Shown here: one piece after another, positions 39,849 to 46,934 of the stretch
Numbering within the stretch: position 1 is the stretch's first letter
How the letters are laid out: every line of letters starts with the position of its first letter
Assembly (NCBI RefSeq): GCF_014654205.1
Contig: NZ_BNAW01000045.1
Span: forward strand, 1-64,000
From: Amycolatopsis bullii
Lineage (GTDB): Bacteria > Actinomycetota > Actinomycetes > Mycobacteriales > Pseudonocardiaceae
Length of the DNA: 64,000 nucleotides
Direction: 5' to 3'
Position numbers and translations under genes: made by a program
The notes under the pieces: model-generated
Databases searched by the model: none
Told to the model about the DNA's origin: nothing
The model's input: only the letters and a program-made list of their open reading frames with translations

Positions 39849-40775
39849 TTACGCACCAACAGGTACCGAGGCGATTCCGCTCTGGACGGACACCGGCGTC
39901 GACCGCAGGGCAGAGACCTCCGCGACGTACCGCAGCACCTTGTCCGCTTCGTCCCCGGCGAGCGGCTCGCACTGGTTGCCGACGTTCCGCCGCACCGGGA
40001 TCAGCTCGAGCCTCGGTTCGGCGCCGAACATGCACCCGGCCAGCAGCCCGTCCGGCCGCGCGGAGAGCAGGTTGCCGAGGCTGTAGAGGATGGGACGGCG
40101 GCGGTACACCTCGACGGCCTGGATGGTCTGCGGCCCGTGTCCGGCGACGAGGTCGGCGCCGGCGTCGAGCGCGGCGTGCCCGTAGGCCACCTGGTACTCG
40201 GCCAGGTCGGGGCCCGGCAGGCCCCAGTGCATCGCGACGACGACGTGGTCGTTCTCGGCTTTCGCGCGCTTCACGTCGGCGACGAGCCGTGCGAGGTGCT
40301 CGGGGACCGGTGCCGTCCGGACGAGCGGTGGCCGGCCCGGAATCTCCCCGACGCGGGGATCGGGCTGGTACGCCGTCGTCGCAAACGCTTGCGCAACGCC
40401 CGGGGAGTCCGCCTGCGCGGCTTGGCCGTGGGCGCGGATCGAGGTGTACGCGAGGAAAGCGACCTTCCGGCCGGATCGTTCGAGCACCGCGGGTGCGTGT
40501 GCGGCCTCGAGGTTCGCGCCGGCGCCGCAGTACGCGATCCCGGCTTGGTCGAGAACCGCCAGGGCGGGCGGCGAGTGGGGTGCGTCGTTGGCGACCGAGA
40601 CGACGTCGATGCCGGTCGCCTTCAGCGCTTCGGCCGCGGCCGCGTCGACCGGGCCTTCGAGGTTGACGAACCGGAGATCGGCCCCGTCGAGCAGCGGGTT
40701 CAGCCTTTCGAAGGCCGCCGAGGGGGTGGTGCGCGCCGGGAAGCCGACGTCTCCGCCGAGGACAAGCGTGATCAC
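39849..40775 (-). CDS. CapA/PgsA-family metallophosphatase-like protein
   Basis: A protein of 308 residues of the capsule-synthesis CapA family, which has a calcineurin-like fold. Visible motifs are LVLGGDVGFPA (4-14), RFVNLEGPVD, VVSVANDAPHSPP, HVVVAMHWGLPGPD and DLVAGHGPQTIQ, which supply the metal and substrate residues. The start is GTG 40775. No signal peptide or membrane anchor is seen, unlike Bacillus CapA, so it may act in the cytoplasm. Linkage to a capsule cluster is absent. The very long frame that continues upstream to 43490 is antisense to the nuclease gene. Confidence 0.85.
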   Translation of the reverse strand: MITLVLGGDVGFPARTTPSAAFERLNPLLDGADLRFVNLEGPVDAAAAEALKATGIDVVSVANDAPHSPPALAVLDQAGIAYCGAGANLEAAHAPAVLERSGRKVAFLAYTSIRAHGQAAQADSPGVAQAFATTAYQPDPRVGEIPGRPPLVRTAPVPEHLARLVADVKRAKAENDHVVVAMHWGLPGPDLAEYQVAYGHAALDAGADLVAGHGPQTIQAVEVYRRRPILYSLGNLLSARPDGLLAGCMFGAEPRLELIPVRRNVGNQCEPLAGDEADKVLRYVAEVSALRSTPVSVQSGIASVPVGA

Positions 40776-40901
40776 GAAACCTGCTCTGCCGAGTGAGTGA
40801 CGACGAAAGTAGTTGTTACGAATCGTTGCATCTTTGTCTTCCTCCTCCTCACTTGTTCGGGGGACTATGCCACGACTGTTCAAGCACAAAGGGGACTCAG
40901 G

Positions 40902-43367
40902 GTGACCAAGACCCACAGATCCAAGGCCGCCTTCACGGTGGCCGTCGCGTCGGGCCTGGTGCTCGGCGGCGTGGCGGCACCGGCCGCGCTCGCCACACCG
41001 AGCGCCGACGCGGTCATCGCCGAGGTCTACGGCGGCGGTGGCAACTCGGGCGCGACGCTCGTAAGCGACTTCGTCGAGCTCGCCAACCGCGGCGCGGCCG
41101 CCGCGAGCCTGGCCGGCTTCAGCGTCCAGTACCTGCCGGGTTCGGCGAGCCCGTCGAGCACCTGGCAGGTGACGCCGCTGGCGGGCAGCGTCGCGCCGGG
41201 CGGCCGGTACCTCGTCGCCGAGAGCAAGGGCTCCGGCGGCACCGTCGCGCTGCCGACGCCGGACGCGACCGGCACGATCGCGATGTCGGCCACCGCCGGC
41301 ACGATCGCCCTCGTCTCCGGTACCACCGCGCTGACCTGCAAGACCGCGGCCGACTGCGCCGCCGACGCGCGGATCAAGGACCTCGTCGGCTTCGGCGCGG
41401 CGACCGTGCGCGAGGGCAACCCGGCACCGGCGCCGTCGAACACGACGTCGGTCGCGCGCGGCACGGCCCTGGCCGACACCGACGACAACGCCGCCGACTT
41501 CACCGCCGGCGAGCCGACCCCGACCAACACCGCGGGCGAGTCGACCGGCGGGGACCCCGGCCCGGCGCCGACCCCGGCGAAGATCCACGACATTCAGGGC
41601 ACCACGCGGATTTCGCCCTTCAAGGACAAGAAGGTCTCCGGCGTCACCGGGATCGTCACCGCGACCCGGACGTTCGGTTCGTCGCGCGGTTTCTGGGTCA
41701 CCGACCCCAGCCCGGACGCCGACCCGCGCACCAGCGAGGGCCTGTTCGTCTTCACCGGCTCGACGAGCCCGGCCGTCGCGGTCGGCGACGCGGTCACCGC
41801 GACCGGCACCGTGCGCGAGTTCTACCCGGACGCGCCCGCGACGTCGAACTACCAGTCGCTCACCGAGCTGAGCAGTGCACAGTGGACGGTCGACTCGCAC
41901 GGGAACGCCCTCCCGGCACCGACGGTGCTGAACCCGGACACCGTGCCGACGACGTACGCGCCGTCGCCCGGCGGGAACATCGAGCCGCTGACCCTGGAGC
42001 CGGCGAAGTACGCGCTGGACTTCTGGGAGGCGCACGAAAGCGAGATCGTTTCGATCAGCGACGCCCGTGTCGTCGGCCCGTCGAACTCGTTCAACGAGCT
42101 GTACGTGACGTCGAAGCCGGACCAGCACCGGTCGGTCCGCGGCGGCAGCGTCTACCTCGGCTACGACCAGCTCAACAGCGGCGTCATGAAGGTTTCGTCG
42201 CTGATCCCGTTCGCCGAGCGGCCGTTCCCGAAGCTCAACGTCGGTGACGTGCTGACCGGCACGACGTCCGGCCCGGTCGAGTACAGCAACTTCGGTGGCT
42301 ACACGCTGTTCGCCAGCGTGCTCGGGACCGAAAAGGACAACGGGCTGCAGGGCGAGACCACGCGCAAGCAGCGGACCGGCGAGCTCGCCGTCGCCACCTA
42401 CAACGTCGAGAACCTGGCGCCGGGCGACCCGCAGGCGAAGTACGACCGGCTCGGCGAGGCGATCGTGACGCACCTGGCGACGCCGGACATCGTGAACCTG
42501 GAAGAGATCCAGGACAACACGGGCGCGACCGACGACGGCACCGTCGCGGCCGACCAGACGCTGCAGAAGTTCACCGACGCCATCGTGGCCAAGGGCGGCC
42601 CGCGCTACCAGTGGCGCGAGATCGACCCGGTCAACGACCAGGACGGCGGGCAGCCGGGTGGCAACATCCGCGTGGCGTTCCTGTTCAACCCGGCGCGCGT
42701 ATCCTTTGTGGACCGTCCGGGTGGGACGCCGACCACGGCCGTCGGCGTCGTGCGCGAACACGGCAAGGCGCACCTGACGGCGTCGCCGGGCCGCGTCGAC
42801 CCGGCGAACGAAGCGTGGACGACCAGCCGCAAGCCGCTGGCCGGCGAGTTCGTGTTCAAGGGCCGCACGGTGTTCGTCATCGCCAACCACTTCAACTCCA
42901 AGGGCGGCGACCAGCCGACGCACGGCCGGTTCCAGCCGCCGGCGCGCAGTTCCGAAGTGCAGCGGGCGAAGCAGGCGACGGTGCTCCGCGGGTTCGTGGA
43001 TTCGTTGCTGGCGGCCGATCGCAACGCGAACATCGTGGTGGCGGGTGACCTTAACGACTACCCGTTCTCGCCGGCGGTCCAGACGCTCACCGCGGGTGGC
43101 GCGCTGAAGGACCTGATCGCGTCGGTGCCCGAAGCCGAGCGGTACAGCTACGTTTTCGAGGGCCAGTCGCAGGTGCTGGACCACATCCTGGCGTCGCGGG
43201 CGCCGCGCGGGGTGGACTACGACGTGGTCCACATCAACGCGGAGTTCGCCGACCAGGCCAGCGACCACGACCCGCAGGTGGTCCGGTTCCGGCCGGGCGC
43301 GGGCAACCCGATCGAGGACGGGCTCTACGACTTCCTCGATTGGCTGGAGCAGGTCTTCGGCAAGTAG
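40902..43367 (+). CDS. Secreted ExeM/NucH-like endonuclease with lamin-tail domain
   Basis: An extracellular nuclease of 821 residues. A Sec signal peptide (about 1-30, ending LATPSAD) is followed by a lamin-tail domain (about 32-155, AVIAEVYGGGGNSGATLVSD), an OB-fold region (about 190-380) and a C-terminal endonuclease/exonuclease/phosphatase domain (about 470-815). The last contains ATYNVENL, NLEEIQDN, VIANHFNSKGGD, VVAGDLNDYPFSP and DHDPQVVRF, the catalytic motifs. Such enzymes degrade extracellular DNA for phosphate or in biofilms. The start is GTG 40902 with AAAGGGGA upstream. A strong terminator follows. Confidence 0.92.
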   Translation: MTKTHRSKAAFTVAVASGLVLGGVAAPAALATPSADAVIAEVYGGGGNSGATLVSDFVELANRGAAAASLAGFSVQYLPGSASPSSTWQVTPLAGSVAPGGRYLVAESKGSGGTVALPTPDATGTIAMSATAGTIALVSGTTALTCKTAADCAADARIKDLVGFGAATVREGNPAPAPSNTTSVARGTALADTDDNAADFTAGEPTPTNTAGESTGGDPGPAPTPAKIHDIQGTTRISPFKDKKVSGVTGIVTATRTFGSSRGFWVTDPSPDADPRTSEGLFVFTGSTSPAVAVGDAVTATGTVREFYPDAPATSNYQSLTELSSAQWTVDSHGNALPAPTVLNPDTVPTTYAPSPGGNIEPLTLEPAKYALDFWEAHESEIVSISDARVVGPSNSFNELYVTSKPDQHRSVRGGSVYLGYDQLNSGVMKVSSLIPFAERPFPKLNVGDVLTGTTSGPVEYSNFGGYTLFASVLGTEKDNGLQGETTRKQRTGELAVATYNVENLAPGDPQAKYDRLGEAIVTHLATPDIVNLEEIQDNTGATDDGTVAADQTLQKFTDAIVAKGGPRYQWREIDPVNDQDGGQPGGNIRVAFLFNPARVSFVDRPGGTPTTAVGVVREHGKAHLTASPGRVDPANEAWTTSRKPLAGEFVFKGRTVFVIANHFNSKGGDQPTHGRFQPPARSSEVQRAKQATVLRGFVDSLLAADRNANIVVAGDLNDYPFSPAVQTLTAGGALKDLIASVPEAERYSYVFEGQSQVLDHILASRAPRGVDYDVVHINAEFADQASDHDPQVVRFRPGAGNPIEDGLYDFLDWLEQVFGK

Positions 43368-43382
43368 TTCTTCTTTTCCGAC

Positions 43383-43416
43383 AAGGCCACCTCCGACTCC
43401 GCGCGGAGGTGGCCTT
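43383..43416 (+). terminator. Intrinsic terminator after nuclease gene
   Basis: The perfect 13-bp arms AAGGCCACCTCCG and CGGAGGTGGCCTT enclose an 8-nt loop and are followed by GTTCGT. It lies 15 nt after the nuclease stop codon and 88 nt before the first gene of the type VII-like locus. Confidence 0.85.
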
Positions 43417-43504
43417 GTTCGTCCCTGACCCTTTTGGGTGACGAGGAAACCGCGGAGCGTTGACGGCCGTCTTACGGTGGACGGGACCACAAGGGGAGGG
43501 TGGC

Positions 43505-43999
43505 GTGGACGGCTATGCGGTGAAGGTCGACGAGCTGGGCAAGCTCATCGACGACCTCGGCACGGCGGCGGACCGGATGGCCGAGGCCAACAAGAAGCTC
43601 GGCGGCGGTGGGGCGTTCGGCTCGCTGGGCACGGTCGAGCTGGGCCGGGCCGGGGTCGAGTTCGAGGAGGCCTGGCGGTTCGGAATCGGTCAGCTGGGCG
43701 AGGCGGCTTCGGAGGTGACGGAGCGGCTGAAGGTGGCGAAGCAGAAGTACGAGCAGATCGAGGCCGAGTTCGGCGGTGAGCTGGGGAAGCTGGGGCCCGC
43801 CGGTGGTGAGTCCGCGGGTGGGGTGAAGGGGAACCACCCGCGGATCGGGCAGCCGGCCGGCGGCCCGGTGGGCGGTGGTTACACCGGCGGGGTGCCTGGG
43901 ATCGGCGGTCTCGCTTCGAAGCCTGACCTGGGCGAGGGGCCGGTGGACGGCGGCGCGACCGGCGGCATCACCGACCTCCTGAACGGCCTCGGCCGGTGA
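43505..43999 (+). CDS. WXG100/EspC-like protein, first gene of type VII-like locus
   Basis: A protein of 164 residues. Residues 1-90 form a helical hairpin like WXG100/EspC proteins (VDELGKLIDDLGTAADRMAE, turn near GGGGAFG, second helix from 46). The second helix ends with YEQIE (Tyr82-Glu86), matching the YxxxD/E export signal of type VII substrates. The rest is a Gly/Pro-rich tail. GTG 43505 follows GGGAGGG. Its stop overlaps the next start (GTGA). It is predicted to be exported or to form a heterodimer with the neighbouring WXG protein; both are inferred. Confidence 0.72.
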   Translation: MDGYAVKVDELGKLIDDLGTAADRMAEANKKLGGGGAFGSLGTVELGRAGVEFEEAWRFGIGQLGEAASEVTERLKVAKQKYEQIEAEFGGELGKLGPAGGESAGGVKGNHPRIGQPAGGPVGGGYTGGVPGIGGLASKPDLGEGPVDGGATGGITDLLNGLGR

Positions 44000-45198
44000 G
44001 CGCCCGCGACTTCCCGGCCCTGGGCTTCGACCCGGCGCCCGGCGACCTCGACGGCATCACCGACCTGGCCGGCAAGTACCGCGCGGTGGGCGGCAACCTG
44101 ACCGAAGCCGACGATGCGCTCCGCCGGATCGTCCGCAAGCAGGGCATCTGGCAGGGCGAGGCGAGCGAAGCCTTCGCCCGGCGCGTCGGCCCGCTGCCGG
44201 AGTACCTCGACGACGCGGCCAAATCGATGACCCGAGCCGCCGACGCGCTCGAAGGCTGGGCTCAGAACCTCGGTGACCTGCAGAAACGCGCGGCCGACCT
44301 GGAGGCCCGAGCGGAAGCGGCAGCCCGGGCGGCCGAGCAGGCGCGAGCAAACCCCGACCTGGCGCTGGCCAACCGGACGTTCCCGGACCAGCAGTCCCTG
44401 CAGCTCGCCCAGCGTCTCCTGGACAACGCGGGCCAGCAGCTCCAGACCGCCATCGACGGCTGCCAAAATGTCCAAGACGCGGCGAAGCAGCTCCAGCAGG
44501 AGCACACGGAGGCCGCGGCCAGGGTCGCCGAACAGCTGCGGAAGGCGAAGGAACTGGCCCCGGACGAGCCGGACCTCCTCGACAAACTGAGCGACGCGGT
44601 CGGCGGGGCACTTGTCGACTTGTCGAACACCCTCGCCGACGGCGTGGACGAGGCGTGGAACTTCGTCCAGGACCACGCGGAGCTGGTCTCGAAGCTCTCG
44701 GACGTGATCGGCGACATCGGCAACGGCCTCGGCGTCCTGAGTGACGTGCTCCCCTCCCCGGCCGGAGAGGTCACGAGCCTCGTCGCGACCACGTTCGGCT
44801 TGGCCGCACTCGGCGGTCACACGGTGGCCAAGGCGGCCGGCGCGGATGTGGCACCCGAGACCTTGATCTTCGACGCGGCGGGTGCGGCGACTTCGCTCGC
44901 CGGGATCAACCCGATGATGCCCGACACCGTGATCAAGGTCGCGACCTACGGTGCGCTGGCCACCCAGCTGGGTGCCGAGGCCGTCGCCGGGAAGAACTTC
45001 GAAAGCCCGTGGGACGACTTCAAGAACTACTGGGTGCCGAAGGACATGGGCCAGGTGGCGGCCGTCGCCGGGACGCTCGTCGCGGGTCCTGGTCCGTGGG
45101 CCGCGGTCGCGGTGGGCAATGCGGCCGATGCGGGAGCGCAGGCCGACAACGCGCCGGACCGCCGGCGCCGCCGGGCGGAAGACGAGGTGTGGAACTGA
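43996..45198 (+). CDS. Large WXG-motif protein, putative type VII substrate
   Basis: A protein of 400 residues. The N-terminal helical hairpin (about 20-115) carries a WXG motif, WQG at 52-54 in IWQGEASEAF. A long coiled coil follows (about 90-205, rich in Ala, Gln and Glu), then an Ala/Gly-rich region with hydrophobic stretches (about 255-380, including GQVAAVAGTLVAGPGPWAAV). This layout is like polymorphic type VII substrates with a WXG/LXG head, but the C-terminus matches no toxin that I recognise. It is coupled to the genes on both sides (GTGA, and TGATG where ATG 45198 overlaps its stop). Confidence 0.7.
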   Translation: MSARDFPALGFDPAPGDLDGITDLAGKYRAVGGNLTEADDALRRIVRKQGIWQGEASEAFARRVGPLPEYLDDAAKSMTRAADALEGWAQNLGDLQKRAADLEARAEAAARAAEQARANPDLALANRTFPDQQSLQLAQRLLDNAGQQLQTAIDGCQNVQDAAKQLQQEHTEAAARVAEQLRKAKELAPDEPDLLDKLSDAVGGALVDLSNTLADGVDEAWNFVQDHAELVSKLSDVIGDIGNGLGVLSDVLPSPAGEVTSLVATTFGLAALGGHTVAKAAGADVAPETLIFDAAGAATSLAGINPMMPDTVIKVATYGALATQLGAEAVAGKNFESPWDDFKNYWVPKDMGQVAAVAGTLVAGPGPWAAVAVGNAADAGAQADNAPDRRRRRAEDEVWN

Positions 45199-45770
45199 TG
45201 CCTCTGGAAATCGACCTGCCGCCCGGGTTCGCGGGCATGCCGGTGGGCAACGACGACAGGCTCAACCGCGGGCACGCCTGGATGGTCGCCGAAAACGTCG
45301 CGTCCGGGGCGAGTCCCGAGCAGTTCGGCAGCTACCTGATGGCGCTGGTCCCGACCATGCAGGCCAACGGCATCCGGGTGTTCGGCAAGTTCGCGGTCGG
45401 ACCTCGAAAGGGTGATGTCGCCACCCTGACCCTCGGCGTGGCCCACTGGCCCACGGAGGCACCCGGCAACCGCGACGCCGTGGTGGCGGCGATGGCCGAG
45501 GAGTACCGCGGCCGGCACAAGCGCGCGGTGGTGCAGCCGGTCCGGCTCCCCATCGGCCCGGCGCTCGTCGCGATCAGCGGGGGCGAATTCCACCTGCCCG
45601 AGCGGGACGTCCGCACCCAGATCAAGGCGGAGTACCAGATTCCCCTGCCGGACGGCCGGTCCGTGGTGATCCTTTCGGTCATCGCGGAGTCCGAAGACGC
45701 CTGGCCCGCGGTCGCCGAGGCGACGGCGAAGGTGGCCTGGAGTCTCCGGAGCGGCGAGGCAGCGCCATGA
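45198..45770 (+). CDS. Conserved hypothetical protein of type VII-like locus
   Basis: A soluble alpha+beta protein of 190 residues with no signal or membrane segment. The N-terminal LEIDLPPGFAGMPVG leads into a mixed region with the sheet-forming stretches VRLPIGPALVAISGGEFHL and SVVILSVIAESEDAW. Its position right after the putative WXG substrate suggests a chaperone, immunity or adaptor role (EspG- or immunity-like), but no motif supports a choice. ATG 45198 overlaps the previous stop, and its stop overlaps the next start. Confidence 0.65.
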   Translation: MPLEIDLPPGFAGMPVGNDDRLNRGHAWMVAENVASGASPEQFGSYLMALVPTMQANGIRVFGKFAVGPRKGDVATLTLGVAHWPTEAPGNRDAVVAAMAEEYRGRHKRAVVQPVRLPIGPALVAISGGEFHLPERDVRTQIKAEYQIPLPDGRSVVILSVIAESEDAWPAVAEATAKVAWSLRSGEAAP

Positions 45771-46123
45771 CGGACCTGGCCGCCGGCACGGACAACACCT
45801 TCGCACCGCTGATGATCCTGCTGCTCCTGGTGGTACTCGGCGGTCTCCTCGCAGCTTCGGCGACGATGAGCATCATCCGGATCGCCCGGGGCAGGCAACC
45901 GCGTGAACAGCAGCTGTACCGCCTGGCCGCAGAGCTTGACGGGCGGGATCGAGTCCGGATCCGGATGGTGGAACTCGGCTTGGCCGAAGCAGACCTCCGC
46001 TGGGTCGCGCACAGCCGGGGCTACGGCATGACAGAGCACACTTTCGGCCGGTATTACGAGTTCTTCCGGGCACCACAACAGGCACCTCCGGCGAGTCCGG
46101 GACCGTGGCAGGGGAGGCCATGA
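45767..46123 (+). CDS. Single-pass membrane protein of type VII-like locus
   Basis: A protein of 118 residues. One N-terminal membrane helix (about 12-38, FAPLMILLLLVVLGGLLAAS) precedes a cytoplasmic basic domain (YRLAAELDGRDRVRIRMVEL). ATG 45767 and its stop both overlap neighbouring genes, so it is part of a fully coupled five-gene operon. It might anchor the system at the membrane. No family is recognised. Confidence 0.65.
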   Translation: MTDLAAGTDNTFAPLMILLLLVVLGGLLAASATMSIIRIARGRQPREQQLYRLAAELDGRDRVRIRMVELGLAEADLRWVAHSRGYGMTEHTFGRYYEFFRAPQQAPPASPGPWQGRP

Positions 46124-46533
46124 CCAATCCGCAGCTCATCGAGGAAATGCGCTGGCAGCTCAGGCAGATCGAAGAGCGCAAGGCCGAAAACCAGCGCCTC
46201 CTGGCCGGCATCGCCGGCGGTGACCACACGACCGTCGTCTCGCCGGATCGGTCCGTCACCGTGCTGGCCGGGCCCGGTGGGGTCGTCAGCGAGGTGCGGC
46301 TCGCGCCCGAAGCCATGCGGTTCGACGCCGTCACGTTGAGCCGCACCATCACCGCGGCCATCCGCGAAGCCGTCGCCGCCGGCAACGGGACGGCAGCCCC
46401 ACCGCACCAAGCAGCCCCACCGCACCAAGCAGCCCCACCGCACCAAGTAGTCCCACCGCGCCAAGCAACCCCACAGCGCCGACCGACCCCGGCGGAGGAC
46501 GACGACCCCTACGACACCGTGTTCGACATCTAA
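46120..46533 (+). CDS. YbaB/EbfC-like nucleoid-associated protein
   Basis: A protein of 137 residues. A helix (1-25, EEMRWQLRQIEERKAENQRL), a three-strand sheet with TVVSPDRSVTVLAGPGGVVS, and a second helix give the YbaB/EbfC DNA-binding fold. Similar proteins are frequent in actinobacterial type VII and WXG100 loci. The tail (about 90-130) is a Pro/His/Gln repeat encoded by exact 18-bp tandem copies. ATG 46120 overlaps the previous stop. The 3' end overlaps the convergent gene by 4 nt. Confidence 0.75.
   Translation: MTNPQLIEEMRWQLRQIEERKAENQRLLAGIAGGDHTTVVSPDRSVTVLAGPGGVVSEVRLAPEAMRFDAVTLSRTITAAIREAVAAGNGTAAPPHQAAPPHQAAPPHQVVPPRQATPQRRPTPAEDDDPYDTVFDI
46393..46464 (+). repeat. 18-bp tandem repeat in YbaB-like gene
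   Basis: GCAGCCCCACCGCACCAA occurs perfectly three times (46393-46446), followed by one variant copy. It encodes AAPPHQ repeats. Copy number can change by slippage without a frame change. Confidence 0.85.
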
Positions 46534-46934
46534 GCCGGCGGGGGCTGCTCGCCCCGCTTCGCAGCCGCGCGCTTGGCTCGCCACCCCAGCGCCAGCACCG
46601 CCTGGACCAGCTCCTGGTAGCTCGGCTTGACCTCCTCGAGGTACCGCTCCAGGTAGGCCGCGCGAGCAGTGGGCACCGGGCGCGGATCGTCGCCCGGGGT
46701 GAGCCACGGCAGGCCCTGGATGTTGTGCAGCGCCATCTTCCACCAGCGCGTGGCCCGCTCGGCCGCTCTCGCTTCGCGCTCGGTGGCCACCTCGATCGCC
46801 GACGTCGCCGCCTCGATCTCCGCCTCCAGCGCCTCGGCTCGCGCCAGTTCCCATTCGCGCAGGTTGTCCGCCGAGCCGCGGGAAAGGGCGATGATTTCCT
46901 TGTACCGCATGGCCGCGGTGGCGTCGTCGGTCAT
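46530..46934 (-). CDS. Coiled-coil protein, partner of the FtsK-like ATPase
   Basis: A protein of 134 residues. Most of residues 15-70 is a charged coiled coil (ARAEALEAEIEAATSAIEVA), followed by RWWKMALHNIQGLPWLTPGD and a second helix. No signal peptide is present. ATG 46934 overlaps the stop of the ATPase gene (ATGA), so the two are translated together. Its function is unknown; a stable partner or adaptor of the ATPase is plausible. Confidence 0.68.
   Translation of the reverse strand: MTDDATAAMRYKEIIALSRGSADNLREWELARAEALEAEIEAATSAIEVATEREARAAERATRWWKMALHNIQGLPWLTPGDDPRPVPTARAAYLERYLEEVKPSYQELVQAVLALGWRAKRAAAKRGEQPPPA

Noticed and set aside
39849..43490. A 1213-residue minus-strand ORF
   Set aside because: Only 39849-40775 resembles a protein family (CapA). 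The rest is antisense to the nuclease gene and is an artefact of high G+C.
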